NCBI GenBank assembly: GCA_023053685.1
Contig: JALIGW010000029.1
Span: forward strand, 5,391,707-5,455,706
Source of the DNA: Diadophis punctatus similis
Taxonomy: Eukaryota; Chordata; Lepidosauria; Squamata; Dipsadidae
Direction of reading: 5' to 3'
DNA length: 64,000 nucleotides
The first letter of the stretch is position 1; each line of letters starts with the position of its first letter. Below, in pieces: positions 47,601 through 59,944 of the stretch. The notes under the pieces are model-generated. The model made no database searches. It saw only the letters and a list, made by a program, of their open reading frames with translations, and was not told the DNA's origin. The translations under genes and the position numbers were made by a program.

Positions 47601-50600
47601 TTGCAATGATTCACTTAACAACCGTGGCAAGAAAGATTGTAAAATGGGGCAAAATTCACTTAACAAATGTCTCACTTAGCCACAGAAATTTTGGGCTCAA
47701 TTGTGGTCTTAAGTCGGCGAATATCTGCATTTAAAAGCAATTTCATCATGATTCTACTATATCCTTCTACCATTAACTGTCCCTAGTACATTTCTTGGAC
47801 CAAATCTTATTGTTCCCTTACAGAAAAGACAGACTGAGAATTATGGGATCGGATATCCAGTATTTCTAAAGAGTATCAGATCTGTCTAAGCTGGCATACA
47901 CATTCTGTTCACCCTCTTTCTTCCCACATTTTAAGAGCTCAATAGTGAAATAGCAATACAAATAGAAATCCTCGACTTACAACAGTTCGTTTAGTGACTA
48001 TTTGAAGTTACAACGGCACTAAAAAAAGTTATTTATGACTATTTTTCACTTATGACCGTTGTAGCATCCCCATGGTCACATGATTTACACTCGGATGCTT
48101 GACAACCAACTCACATCTATGACAGTTGCAGTGTCCCAGAATCATGTGGATTATCTTTTGCAACATTCTGACAAATAAAAGTCGACGGGGAAGCCAGATT
48201 CACTTAAAAAACTGTGTTACTAATTTAACAACTGCACTGATTCACTTATCAAATGTGGCAAGAAAAGTTGTAAAATGGGGCAAAACTCACTTAACAAATT
48301 TCTCACTTAGCAACATAAATTTTGGGCTCAATCAAAATAAGTTGAAGGCTACCTGTATTGTCTTTCTCTCTCTCTCTTACAAAGATATTTAAGGAAGTGA
48401 TTTATGCACTGCATTTTGTTCACAGTGTTCTGGTTGCTCGCTATAACAAGGGCCAAGAGATAAGGAAAATACTTCCATGGATCTGGCATTTAAAATGCCA
48501 AAGGCTGAAGGGCTGGAAAAGGAGATCACTCACTTGTGTCCCATGCTTTCGGGCATTGTGATGATCTCGGGAGCATCGAAGAACTCATTATCATCATCTT
48601 CATCACTCATATCACCCTTTGACGAGCAACACTGACCTGTAGAAAATTACATATCAACGTCACTTTTTATGAATTCAATTATCTGGGATTCTAGAACTTC
48701 AGCGGAAGATATATGACGAGAGACAGGCTGGAAAGACAGTTTGGCTTTTACCTTTCGAGGAATCCATGTTGCCAGGTACATTGGCGGATAGGACTGTAGC
48801 TCCACGGAAAGCTCTTTCCAGGTGATTGTGTTGCTTAGCCAGCTGCTCTAGCGTCTCCTCCAACCGGATACGCTGGTCGCGCTCATACTGTAGAGATTTC
48901 TGCCATTTCTTGCTATGTGTCTGGGCCAGCATTAGGAAGTCTCGACAAGCCTGAATGGAAGAAGATACGGTAAAATCATTATGCTGCTTTCAATATCATC
49001 CTCTAAGGTGAAAACTGTATGAAATCTTGCCATGCTATTCTGGCATCAATTCTTTTTTGCACTAATCTGCCTCCTCTAAAAGGTGTTACCTGAAAGAGGT
49101 CATTTTCTCTGCTGCATAACAGAGCCACCCCAGGTTAAACTACACTAGAATGCCTGTTATTACTACACTGCCAACAAAGACCTCTTGTTAGGACAACACT
49201 AACTATAAAAGAGCTTACTTCTGTCCATTAGAATTTATTGGACCCAATAGATATTTAATAATTTCCCAAAGACTTCCCAAAATACTTGAACAGTTACACT
49301 CAAACATACACAGCTAGAATCATTTGGTTACCAAAATTCCAATCAAAATATTTCATATGGCCTCCAAGATCATTAATCACAAGAACATGAAGACTAACAT
49401 TGACAGAAAGGGACAAAGAAGTATAAAGAGTAAGGAGAACCCGCCAGATAATATTCTACATTCAGAAACTTTAACAATTTTTATCATGCAGATTGAAAAG
49501 TATTTTAATTTTAGTACTCCTGAATGTAAAATACCTAGATTTAAAAAGTTTCTTTTAAAAAAACACTGGAGCATTTGGCTATTTGGTAAAAGTATTCTGG
49601 ATATCTGAGAATGGAGTTGCCATTGTACACAATTTTAAATACCCAGAGTCTATAATAAAGTTGTATACAATTATGCTTGGTATGGAGAAACAGGATAGAA
49701 CTTGGTTCTTAAAGGTTGATATATGCTACTGCTACCATTCATGTCAGGAGCGTCGAAGCGCTTCTGGGTTGAAAAGACTGAATGGTGACACCACTATCGC
49801 CTGTGGGATGCCCAGTTGGGGGCTCCTTTCACCAAAGTGGTACCCATCTATCCATTCGTGGTCACCCGCTTCCAAACTGCTAGGTCGAGAGAAGCTGGAG
49901 CATCTGACTGGAGCTCAACCAGTCCTGCAGCAGCAATCGGGTCTTGAACGCGACTCTGCCGAACATCATCCCAGCATCCTAACCTCATGAGCCACCATGC
50001 TCCTTTCTGATTGATGTATGATAGCTACACATTACCTAGACCAGTTTAATCTAGTGGTTAAGGCACTACACTAGAAACTGGGAGACTCTGAGTTCTAATC
50101 ACACCACAGAAATTAAATTCGGCTGGGTGATTCTGGGACAATCATTCTCCCTCAGCTCAACACATTTCTCGGGATGGTTGTTGTTGTAGGGAAAATAGGA
50201 AGGAGGGGTATTAGGCATGTTTGCTCCCCCTTGAGTTATTTATAAAGACAATAAAGGCGGGATATAGACAAACAAACAAATAATGAGGCAGTAAGCTTCA
50301 TAATTCCAGGTGGAGTGGAAGGATGGGGGTGGGGAAATGAAGGAAAGGACTACTGAGCTCATGTCTTGCTTGCAGGCTTCTCACAGAGCAATAGGACTCT
50401 GGATGAGTGACCCAGCAGCACTCGTCTTTAAAAATCTCAACAATACAAGCATACATGGATACCTTATTAATTTCTGTGAAAATAAAAATGTAGCTTCCAA
50501 GATATATTGCTCTAAACACATGCCAGGACAGTTCTCACCTTTTTATCTTCACATCTTGAATCCACTTTGAGATTTTTCTGCATATCTGAGGCCAACTACA

Positions 50601-53600
50601 ACATTCCTAAAGGGCTGATTTTCATTGAAGCTATTTTTGATGCATAAAACCATTTTGAAGTGAAAACACCCATTGTAAGAATATTGTGATGTCACTCTTT
50701 CTTCAAAGATCAGAATTCCAGTCCAACACACTTGGTAGCCACAGGCAACAAGGAATTCCATACAGGCCCATGAATGGCCTTGCAGAAGAGATATGCATAT
50801 CACTTAGTCCATCTTCCTAGAAGATGAGGGTAGGGGAAGCCTTTGATCTCCTCAATGAAATCACAGGCTGATTACAACTGATTATGTGCCATCAAATTGT
50901 TGTCAGCTCTTTAACAATTTTCTCCATGATGACCTATCCCTAACCTAGTCATTCAGCATTTCCAATGGTGCACTCATCACCATTGTAATTATTATCTTCT
51001 TAATCAGAAAAGTAAATAATTATACAAGCGGGTAAGATTTTTTTATCTGTACTTTGCAACAACAGAAGGTTAGCCTAGAAGATTTAATTATGGCAATTTC
51101 TACCGACTAAAAATAATACCAAAGATTGTACCTATTTGATCAGGAAGAAGAGAACTCAGCTGTTTTAAGATTTTTTTAAAAAATTACAGTTCCTTTATTC
51201 AGATATATACCGTATTTTTCAGAGTATAAGACACACCTTTTTCCTCCCTAAAAGTGGCTGAAAATTTGGGTGCATCTTATATTCTGAATGTAGCTTTTTC
51301 GGAGCTTTTTTTCCAGCCCTAACTAGGTGCTAATAATCTTCCCAGCTCTTACCTTGCAGGCTTTTTCATTGTTACTCTCTCCAAAGAATGTTTTTCCAGC
51401 CCTAAGTCTGTGCAGGGTTTTTTTCATTGCTCTACTTGCTCCGAATAAGTTTTTTTCTAGCCCTAACCAGGTGCTAACGATCTTCCCAGTTCTTACCGGC
51501 TTGCAGGCTCTTTCATTGTTACTCTCTCTGAAGAAGGTTTTTTTAAGTCCTAACCAGGGGATAAAATAATGTGCTGAAGCTGACCAGACTAAGGACGTTA
51601 GCCATATGAATACCTGGTAGGCAGATTTCCCCCCCCCCTATTTTCCTCCCCAAAAACTAAGGTGCGTCTTATACTCCGAAAAATACGGTAAATCAGAATG
51701 TTGGTTTTACAAGCATAAATTCAACCACCCACTTTTAAATACATCTCTTTTGCACAAATGTTTTTCCTCAGGGTAGTTTCTTAAAGAGTTACAACAGCGC
51801 TAAGAGTGCTGAGGTTACCAACTCAGCTGGAACCATAAAACTGCTTTTCAGACATTATTGGGGGTTTGTTTAGCCCAACTTGTTATTTATATTTCCTTTA
51901 AGATAAGGGAGATTGCTGCATGATGAACCCTGCCCAGAAATTTATCCCACTGTGTTCAATGAAGCCAAGCCTCTCCAAGATTCTGTTGACTCTGCCATTT
52001 CTTAACCTCCCCACCCTCCTTCAATTTTCATGCCCTCATCTGATGGCAACAACCAGGAAACAAAGAATGCAATTGTGCTGTGAATCCTAATGATAAAGGT
52101 CACCAAATCTCAACATTGCGATGTAAGTCTTATCCCAATTTTTCAGAATTTTCCCCATATTAGTTTACTCATCTCTTCTGTTTCTTCCCAGTATCCAAAA
52201 ACCTGAACTTTTTCTTCTGATTGGAATTTGATTTCAATGCCATTTTCAATTGGCCATGGGATGGCCCCACTGAACAGCAAGCATATGGCTATTACAGGGA
52301 ATTCAAAACAAGCAGGTATTGTGCGTGTACACCAACACTCGGTCACCCCACTCCCCAGCTAAAGGAATTTACCAATCTACCCAAAGCCGAGGCAACTAAA
52401 AACACAAAAGAGTAATAACAAGAAAACGTCACTGTGGTGCTCTAACCTGAATATAAGATTATTAACTAGCCAGAGCATTTATTTGAGCTAGAGCACACCT
52501 GATGGTTTTCTCTTCGCTGCACAGGCAAAAAAAAAACACCCCAAAATCCCACTTACATTAATCATGGCATTGGAAGTGATGCGGAAGAGCGTGGCACGCT
52601 CGTTGATTTGTTTGATCTTCTCATTGCTCTCAGCTGGTAGCTTCAGAGTCTCCAGTTCACTTAGCGAGCGCTGCAGAGCTGTTCCATGTTTGGCAATCAG
52701 ATCATTACATGTGCTGAGATCCTCCACCTTGCTGGAGAGGGTGCGCAAAGTATTCTGTAACTCTGTCTTGTCCGTTTGGGATACAGATTCTTCATCACCT
52801 GACTCATCTGTGAGGAATAAGCTGAAAATGTAGTACCACAGAAGCCTACTTCTAAACCAGGCACATCTGGCCATTGCCTTTACAAGAACTTGTGGAGGTG
52901 GTGACATAACAAAAGGGGACGAACTTTCCAACCAACTCTGTACAGATACTTAATATGATAGGGAAAAATATATCTTACCCACGTAAGCAAAATAATGTCT
53001 ATACCCTCAATAAACAAGCAAAGCAATTTAAGGCAAGAATGATAAAAATAAGAAGAAACAATGACAGACTAGTCAAACAATAATAACACAAAGGTAGCAA
53101 CCATAAAGACAAAGGTGTTCAAAAATCAGAGGATCAGGAAGCTCTACGCTGCAAAGGAGCAAGGATTCTTGAGTATAGAAACACCTTTGAATATCAAATG
53201 CTGGACATAAGTTTCAGATAAAGAATGTTACTTCTGTGCTCTAATTTTGACTTCAAGAGTATATGGCCAGAGTCTGTTCAAAGACAGAAGGCTGGATTAG
53301 TTGGACCTTTGATTGTTTTTCTTAAGCTCTTTTTTTAAAAAACAAACACACCCCAGATCTCTTTTTTAAAAAGTTGCATCACTCTTCTTCATCCTTCTCC
53401 ACAAACAGTGAGTCACAAAACCAGAATGACAGTGAACTGTGAGCACAAATATTTAAGAGAAAGCCACAGACACAGCATGAAAATCAATAGTACAGTACTG
53501 TGTTTGGCAAGATTTCAAATACTGTATATTACACACTAACCCAAGGTAATGGTCAGAAGAATTTGGAAGGTCAAGGAGTTCCAGGATGGACCAGCTTGCA

Positions 53601-55019
53601 ATCTACTACATTTTTAAATTAAGTACAATAATCTGTACGATGGTCCTATTATTGCCTTTACCTTAGACTACATGGAAAAATAAATAGTGGACTAAAAATT
53701 GAACACAGCTAAAGTAAAGCTAATATTGGCAACCTTCAAGGCAAACTCAAAAGTTATTACTGGGCAGATGGCATTTTGCTTTGAAAGCACTGAAAATGTT
53801 GTTCCAGGAAAATCTGCCAAATACCTTGGTTAATTTCCAGAGCCAAGTTCTTAATACTCCATGAAAATGGGGAGAGGGAAAAAAAACACCATACAGGAGC
53901 TAGTGGCACATTTTTCATGTGTTTTTCCTTTCACTAACAGTAAATAAGTACAAAATTACAAAACTAAAGGCAAGTCAGCAAAGAATGCACCCAGCACATA
54001 CCAAGAAAGGAACAAAAGTATTTTCGGAAATAGCAACAGATACAGTATCTAGCACAATCATATAAGGAACTGAGGGTCTAAACCACAACTTCTTAATCAC
54101 AAAGTTTTCTTCTATACTGATACTGACATTTGGGTACTTTACCTAATCAGGTATAAAGGACTCAAGGCATTGCATGAGCCAAAGAGTCAATTCAATGGTA
54201 TCGATAGAAAATTAAGTCTAACTGGTCCTGGGACACCTGATGTTTAAAAATAGAAACCTCAATTTTGAGAAGTATAATGTTATATTCATAGTAATTCAAT
54301 GTGGCCAATGGCCTCAGTATGCCCTACACACAATTCAGAGGGCATTGAGCAATTTAGCTGAATAATAAACATTTGGTGTTTGGCAGAAATTCTTCAGGGA
54401 GCTGGACGCCTCAACAGGACAAACTGGAAGTACATTCATAATTCCCAGCTGAGAATAAAATGGGAGATACTATCTACAAATAGTTTAATTTTTAGTCACA
54501 TATACACACCATATACATGACAGCCATATACAAGATACACATGATATATCTATCTATGCATCCATCTACCCATCCTTGAAACCACAGGAGAAATTAGATA
54601 TTAAAAATAATGGAGTAGGATGAAAAGGATTTGATCAATCTCAGTTACTTTCCATTGGCAAGAGTCATAATTCATGCAATTTCAGAGCTACTCATTGCCC
54701 TGTTTTTCACATTACTTCTCTCACATGTTTCCTCCACAATAAGCCTTTTAATATTCCTGCCCCTCCTCCACATCCTGCTTTATTTCTGTTGCTCTTAACT
54801 TGTCTTTTACCTGATTCTGCCAGCATTTTAACTGCTTTGGCTTTGGCCAGCTCCAGGGCTGTGACCCAGCGCTGCCGCTCAACCTCTGAGCTGGCCTTCA
54901 AGTGGTAGGTCTGGGCCCCTCCGTTGGAAATAATGAAATTACAGGAGTCCTCCACAGTGATGTTTGCTGTGGCCAAGTTGATGGTTCCACGGCAGGTGTG
55001 TCGCATCTCTGCTTTGGAT
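38638..55019 (-). CDS. OSBP: Oxysterol-binding protein 1, partial (first exon outside window)
   Basis: Thirteen coding exons on the minus strand: 55019-54811, 52807-52557, 48950-48752, 48636-48534, 44103-44049, 43341-43210, 42981-42736, 41988-41868, 41152-41049, 40806-40711, 40369-40191, 39482-39262 and 38780-38638. All have GT-AG junctions and consistent phases, giving 685 residues. This equals human OSBP (about 807 aa) minus the part encoded by exon 1. In order: second half of the PH domain; coiled-coil region ([18 protein letters not shown] onward); a second coiled region ([20 protein letters not shown]); FFAT motif EFFDAPE; then the ligand domain with EQ|VSHHPP split by an intron, [10 protein letters not shown], and the end CPDIF. 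OSBP moves cholesterol from ER to trans-Golgi in exchange for PI4P, binding VAP through FFAT and PI4P/Arf1 through PH (known for the family). No stop or frameshift is seen. Upstream exon 1 must lie beyond 64000. Confidence 0.97.
38947..39081. mobile_element. Mariner-like MITE, 135 bp, last OSBP intron
   Basis: TA-flanked (38945-38946 and 39082-39083). Termini gtttccccgaaaataagac / cttattttgggggaaac. Almost the same sequence as 3821-3955. Confidence 0.85.
41197..41438 (-). repeat. tRNA-derived squamate SINE, OSBP intron
   Basis: Full copy: tail tagcaatagcaatagcac, conserved ttgcccccaacaatctgggt body, and tRNA-like head ending tctcagctcc. Close to the copies at 42366 and 46385. Confidence 0.9.
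41868..42981 (-). other. OSBP: OSBP exons spanning the OSBP fingerprint
   Basis: Exon 42981-42736 ends in ...CEQ and exon 41988-41868 starts [11 protein letters not shown], so the family fingerprint EQVSHHPP is formed across an intron that contains a SINE. The two histidines contact the PI4P phosphate in known ORD structures. Confidence 0.95.
42366..42601 (-). repeat. tRNA-derived squamate SINE, OSBP intron
   Basis: Full copy of the same family, sharing long identical stretches with the 41197 copy (agctgaaggtcgcaatgctg), so both belong to a young subfamily. Confidence 0.9.
43503..43623. mobile_element. Palindromic hAT-like MITE, 121 bp
   Basis: A near-perfect hairpin: caggggtccccaaacttggc ... 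ccaagtttgaagacctctg. A perfect 8-bp duplication tatcaaaa flanks it (43495-43502, 43624-43631). Confidence 0.9.
45165..45588. mobile_element. TIR element, gtcctcgacttac family, diverged
   Basis: TA-flanked (45163-45164, 45589-45590). Left end cagatagtcctcacttga, right end ttaagcaaggattacctg. In the 4.4-kb OSBP intron. Confidence 0.75.
46240..46370. mobile_element. Palindromic hAT-like MITE, 131 bp
   Basis: Ends caggggtctccaaccttggc and its inverse. A perfect 8-bp duplication ccctaaaa lies at 46232-46239 and 46371-46378. An internal ttcaacttattt stretch is triplicated. Confidence 0.9.
46385..46623 (-). repeat. tRNA-derived squamate SINE, OSBP intron
   Basis: Full copy; the tail has four tagcaa units and the head reads gtgccatctcggctc. 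It is inserted right beside the palindromic element ending at 46370. Confidence 0.9.
47332..47727. mobile_element. TIR element, gtcctcgacttac family
   Basis: Left end caggtaatccttgacttac after TA (47330-47331). Right end taagtcggcgaatatctg, where the right TA is lost. The core gatcttctgacaggcaaagt is typical. Confidence 0.8.
47959..48355. mobile_element. TIR element, gtcctcgacttac family
   Basis: TA at 47957-47958 and 48356-48357. Ends caaatagaaatcctcgac and gttgaaggctacctg. It lies about 230 bp from the previous copy in the same orientation. Confidence 0.8.
48534..48636 (-). other. OSBP: OSBP exon with FFAT motif
   Basis: Encodes a cysteine pair, [20 protein letters not shown] and the following residues. 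The acidic lead plus EFFDAPE is the VAP-binding FFAT motif that tethers OSBP to the ER. It is separated from the preceding exon by an intron of only 115 bp. Confidence 0.95.
49738..50008 (-). repeat. Sauria-type SINE
   Basis: On the minus strand it has a tRNA-like head (catggtggctcatgaggtt; B-box region gcgttcaagaccc). Then comes the core ctcgacctagcagtttggaa and ataggtaccact-like sequence typical of Sauria SINEs as I remember them. Located in the OSBP intron between 48951 and 52556. Confidence 0.65.
50040..50283 (+). repeat. tRNA-derived SINE (second family)
   Basis: The head is ctagtggttaaggcac and the body has ctgggtgattctgggac. The tail runs cttgagttatttataaag and caataaaggcgggata. Same family as 61410. 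Confidence 0.8.
51210..51688. mobile_element. Mariner-like MITE (cgtatttttcagag family)
   Basis: TA at 51208-51209 and 51689-51690. Termini ccgtatttttcagagtataa / ttatactccgaaaaatacgg are a perfect or near-perfect inverted pair. The interior has three tttttccagcccta-type units. Confidence 0.88.
52808..54810. other. OSBP intron 2, no feature recognised
   Basis: Two kilobases without a recognised transposon or exon, unusual in this window. Confidence 0.45.
54811..55019 (-). other. OSBP: OSBP exon with PH-domain C-terminal half
   Basis: Encodes [37 protein letters not shown] and [16 protein letters not shown], the last strands and C-terminal helix of the PH domain. The exon begins one base into an Arg codon, matching the SYYR|SKAEM boundary of the vertebrate gene. 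Confidence 0.95.
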
Positions 55020-55434
55020 CTGTGGGCAAGGCACATAGAGAGCACAGGAGAATGAAGCAGTAAAAGTATCAGCAGTTTACTCTGAGACAAAAATAAATAA
55101 ATAAGAGGAAAAACTATCTTAAGTTTCCTTCTGGGAAAATATGACCCGCACTTCACATTAACAGCAAGCTAAGAACATCATTAGGCTGTATCTAACTGAT
55201 GTCAATTAATGGAAGGCTCTGCGATCTGGCAGATATTTTTGTTGAGACAAAGAAAGGTGAGGGAGAAAATTTCATGCCCATCCATCCTGTAGTCACAACA
55301 CATTATTTCCCATCCTGTTCTGAAAGACACCAAATCAACAAGACTAGCTAGGTAGGATGATGGTGAGAGGCTGCAAGACAAGAGGAGATCATGGAAATTC
55401 ATCTCCCTCCATACTCAATTAATGGATGCTCTCA

Positions 55435-55640
55435 CTGATAAAGTCACAGAAGCCCAACTTCTGACAACCGAATCGGGTTCCGACCAAAATATTCACAACT
55501 CCCCCCCCCCCCAGCCGATTTCCCCTTCGGCACCATTTTTTTTTGTAAGTGCCAAATTTCCAAAATTAGGTCACGACCAAATCGGGTTGTGACCAAAGTT
55601 ATGGAACGAATTATGGTCGTGACCAGAGGTTCTACTGTAT
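55435..55640. repeat. Unclassified repeat with inverted ends
   Basis: Contains caaccgaatcgggttccgac and, inverted or repeated, cgaccaaatcgggttgtgac and ggtcgtgaccagaggttct. It looks like a further DNA-element family; ends not resolved. Confidence 0.4.
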
Positions 55641-56539
55641 ATATAAAATAAGTGGCTAATCTTTTGTGGGACCAGGTCATATTTATTCCTGGGATATTTC
55701 AGATCATAGCAAGTGGGCAGTTTCAAAGCAGATGAAACTAGGGTCCCTGGACACTGAGTTATTTATTTTTAAAACTGTGTTATTTTAGGCTTACATGATA
55801 GTACTTTTTATTCATTTCTATTTCAATTCTGCGATCAATGGGAGGAGGTTCTATGGAATACAAGGGAGTGGGAGATGGGAGGGGAGGGGAGAGGCTTAGG
55901 CTGCCTGATGCCCTGGGGTAGTAAGTAATCTGCTACTGTTCCCACAAGAAGGAAGAAGTCTAGGGATTTCGCTACCAGATGTTATGAAGTTCACAGAAGT
56001 AAATGAATAAGCTGCCAATAAAAAAAATGGGCTTCAAGAACATAAAGCAATGAGACCCAGGGTAGGAGCAGAATGCTAAAGCAGTTTTACATATGAATAG
56101 ACACGGTTTAAATTATATGATTAGAAGGAAAGTGGAATTAATTTGAGCTTCCAATTATTAAGCATGATAATGTTAACACCATCCATATTTCTTCCCCTCA
56201 GTATGTACATCTGGCGCTCTGATTTTTTAAGCATTCTTCCAATTAATTATTTGTACAGCAACTGTTCTGTGAGGTCGATCAATACTATTCACATTTTTCA
56301 AATGCACAGCTGGGAATAAAATCTGGTTTAAGACTTTATGAATGTATGGCAGCAACAATTCAAATTTAAAGTAATGTAGACTCTCTAGCTATCAAGTGAA
56401 ATGGAGAACAATTGTCTTTTGTTTCATACGGGTAGTTCTAACAAAGGTATTGACTAGTTGTACATTTTGGAATTTTCCCTCTCATGGACAAACATGATTG
56501 TATTTGTTTAATACATTCCTGGACAGTAACCCTATAGGC
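55641..56539. other. OSBP intron 1, no feature recognised
   Basis: No exon or transposon identified. Confidence 0.4.
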
Positions 56540-57117
56540 CAGTGATGGCGAACCTATGGCACGTGTGCCACAGGTGGCACGCAGAGCCATATCTGAGGGC
56601 ACGAGAGGCGTTGCCTTATGTCAACTCCAGCGTGCATGTGTGTGCTGGCCAGCTGATTTTCGGCCTTCTTTTCGGCCATTTTTGCTCTCCCCAGGCTTCA
56701 GGAAGGCCTCCTGAACCCTGGGGACAATGAAAAATGAACTTCCAGTTGGCCCCTTGGGCCGTTTTCTGCCATCCTCAGGGTTCAGGAAAGCCTCCTGAAG
56801 CCTGGGGACAGCGAAAAACGGCCCAACCGGAAGTTTGGAAACGAACTTCTGGTTGGCCTGTTGGGCCATTTTCAGCTCTCCCCAGACTTCAGGAGGCTTT
56901 CCTGAACCCTGGGGAGAGCGAAAAACAGTCCAACGGGCCTACCGGAAGTCCAGAGGCTGCAGTGAGGCCTGTGCGCATGCACAGGGGGCAGTGCAGGGGT
57001 TGTGCGCATGCGCACAGGGGGAGGGCATTGCATTATGGGTGTGGGCACGCATGTGCATGCTATCATGCGCGTGCGCACCCTTTTGGCACCCGAGCCAAAA
57101 AAGGTTTGCCATCACTG
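56540..57117. mobile_element. hAT-like non-autonomous element, 578 bp
   Basis: Ends cagtgatggcgaacctatgg and ggtttgccatcactg. A perfect 8-bp duplication ctataggc lies at 56532-56539 and 57118-57125. The interior is a tandem array of ttcaggaggc...cctgaaccctgggga arms. Same family as 105-772. Confidence 0.92.
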
Positions 57118-57125
57118 CTATAGGC

Positions 57126-58292
57126 AGTAATTATATGACACTAATATGACTGTACTCACCTAGTTCAAGCATCCCTTACTCAAAAAGAAAAAGGAAAAAA
57201 AACCCCACTCTTCCACAGATATATTTGTCCACAGAAAAACGAGTCACATCACACCCTTCCAGACAGTGTGAAATGGTACTGCCTAGAAATAATAATGTGT
57301 CAGTAGGCACTTCAGATCTTTGATCATATTAGCTACATCCCCAAATTTCAGTAGTGTGCTGCTCAGTATCTCCAAAATTATTCAACCAGAATGAAGCATG
57401 TCATCTGTCTAATGCAGCCTTTCTCAAAATGGTGCTTTCCAGAAATGTTGGCATTCTAATTTCCAAAATTTCTGGCCACTCTTTCTCTGGCTATAACCCC
57501 TGCCCATTTTGGGAGTTGTAATCCCAACTCACCGGAAGAAAACAGGTTGGGAAAGGTTGGGCTAATTGCACAATAATTACATCTGGTGTAAGAACTCTGG
57601 CCAAATAACAGTGAGGATTATGATTTATGTAGATTCAAATCCAGAGTTATTTACAATGTAGTGTTAATGGTTTTCACAAAGTATTAAACTTCCAAGAAAA
57701 CCTAAGTGGAGGTGCACACATGCAGGTGCATCATTTTTTTCTACTGAACTGCAGCAAGTTTGGTCTATAAATTCAGTACTGAATTTTGTGTGCATACCCA
57801 CATTAACACAAACGTTTATGTATAGATTTATTTGTGCTTCCATTTGAGCAGTTACATCATAAGCATCATTTGTCAAAATGTACAGAATGATAATATTTAG
57901 TTAAAACATCTTCGGAGGTCTAGATATGAACTGGCTTCAGGGGAAACAAAGGTGAATTTAAGATGTCTTTGCTTTTTGCAGAGGCAATGACCATGGCAGA
58001 ACAAGCAGCTTGCAAATAGATTAGGGCCTCAAAATTCTTCCCTGGATGATAAAAGGGAGAAATTGAAAATGCTGATAAGTGCTTCATACAGATGCTCCTT
58101 GGGACCATAAAGCCGCTGTTTCCAGAAGGTTTTAGACCTCTGAGAGCTGGAAGAGACAGCTTTGCACAAGCCTTGGTGTAGAGAGACATTGGATTTGCCT
58201 AGAGTCAACCATTTCTGAATATGGCTTGTTAACCCTCTTTTAGAAAGAAGTTTCTAAATATTAATATTTAGAATATTAATTTTGTTCTAGAA
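57126..58292. other. OSBP intron 1, one diverged MITE-like stretch
   Basis: Around 57415-57565 cagcctttctcaaaatg ... ggttgggaaaggttggg looks like a diverged palindromic element. Otherwise nothing is recognised. Confidence 0.35.
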
Positions 58293-58410
58293 CAGGGGGT
58301 CCTCAAACTTAGCAACTTTAAGACTTGTGGACTTCAGCTCCCAGACTGGCTGGAGAATTCTGGGAGTTGAAGTCCACAAGCCTTAAAGTTGCCAAGTTTG
58401 AAGATCTCTG
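58293..58410. mobile_element. Palindromic hAT-like MITE, 118 bp
   Basis: Arms cagggggtcctcaaactt / aagtttgaagatctctg. Flanks ttctagaa (58285-58292) and ttccagaa (58411-58418) match 7 of 8. Confidence 0.85.
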
Positions 58411-59205
58411 TTCCAGAAGATTTATTGGTCAGGTAGATGTTTCTGTTCTTTAAATTGTATACTAACAGAAAGTAACGGGGAGAAAACAAAAATGAAGTAC
58501 TGCATACTTTATGATAGCAAAAAAATATTGCAAATTTAGGGGGGGAAATTCTTCATCAATGTTACAACGTTATTTACTATGTCTAAATAACAGTTCTCAA
58601 ATACACAGTGTGTATTTGAAATAGTATTTTGTAGCTGGGAATTTCAACTAGAGATCTATTTAGAAGATGGGACTGCAAATGCTAGCTTATATTCTTAATT
58701 TTGCATTTATTTTTTAACAAATAAATGTATTTGTGAAATACATGGATTTAAATGATAATAACTTGAGATGAATACATATTATAAAAATCTTTTTACTAAT
58801 GGATAAAAGTATTTTTTCCTTTTAGGTTTTTTCCCCCCATACAATATAAAACACTCACAAAAAATGCTCAGGGTCTTTCCTAGCAGAGAAAATTGTCCCA
58901 AGATTCCCTGAAAAAACAAAGCAAAACAAAAAAAGCCCAGCAGATTACATGTCTTCAAATGTTTACTGTGATGCATATCAGTCACAAAACCCAGGAATGA
59001 GGAAATTTTAAATATTTCTGGGGGCAGGGGGAGAAGAGTAAGTGGATGGGAATTCCCAACTCCAGACTAAAGGAAAGAGGGTATGAGTATTTGTTGTGGC
59101 ATCCAAGGATACTAAGAGTGAAACTGGGAATAAGTGTAATCTCTTGAATGGAAATCAATAACATATCCTAGTTACAAATACATTTACGTTGTGTGTGTGC
59201 GTGTG

Positions 59206-59243
<38 letters not shown>

Positions 59244-59944
59244 AAGGGATTACCTGATAATTATCAGAGATGAAATCCAACACAATCAGGAGGGACTAGT
59301 TTGGGAAAGTCTAGTCAAACATATAATATGTACCGACCCACCTCTATGTATATACACAAACTGTTCCCACAACCCCTGGTATATTTCCTTTGACAAAAGT
59401 TCCAGAGCTAATCAGCGTTTCATCAATGAGACCACATTATTTGTGAGAGAGGCTTCATTTGTCAACCATGCCACAATTCCTTCCTTCCCTTCAATTCTCT
59501 CAAAAGTGGCTGTAGATAGTGCTGTGCTTCCACCAACCGCACATACCTTTGACGTTCACCCAACTCCTCCCCGCTCTAGCGTAAACAAAGGACAAAGTCC
59601 TCTTATATTGACCTGGTACCAGGCAGAGCCATCTCTTTCCCACTGAGAAGCTGAGGAACGGAGCTTGGAATATGCATAACTTACTTTGAGGAGGGACACA
59701 GAAACTGCCAACAAGTATCACTACAAATGCCACTGGCTTTCTACCTCCCCATCCCGAGTCTAGAGAAAGTAACAAGGCCTCCTTCTCAGCAACTTCAGAC
59801 CACCAGAGAAATATGACCTCCTGTTGCCAGCTATTCTTATCCACCTGAGTCTGGTTACTTTATGAATAATAAAGAGCTTGTAGTCAACAAGCAAGCAATG
59901 TCTGCCGATTAAGGGATGGCACTTTCTAATCATGTCCCTTTCTA
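58411..59944. other. OSBP intron 1, (GT)n microsatellite only
   Basis: A (GT)n run with a few GC interruptions lies at about 59190-59240. No other feature recognised. Confidence 0.5.

Noticed and set aside
54707..55156. Continuous 149-codon frame including the PH part as one exon
   Set aside because: Only 54811-55019 matches OSBP; the flanking residues are intron beyond good splice sites.
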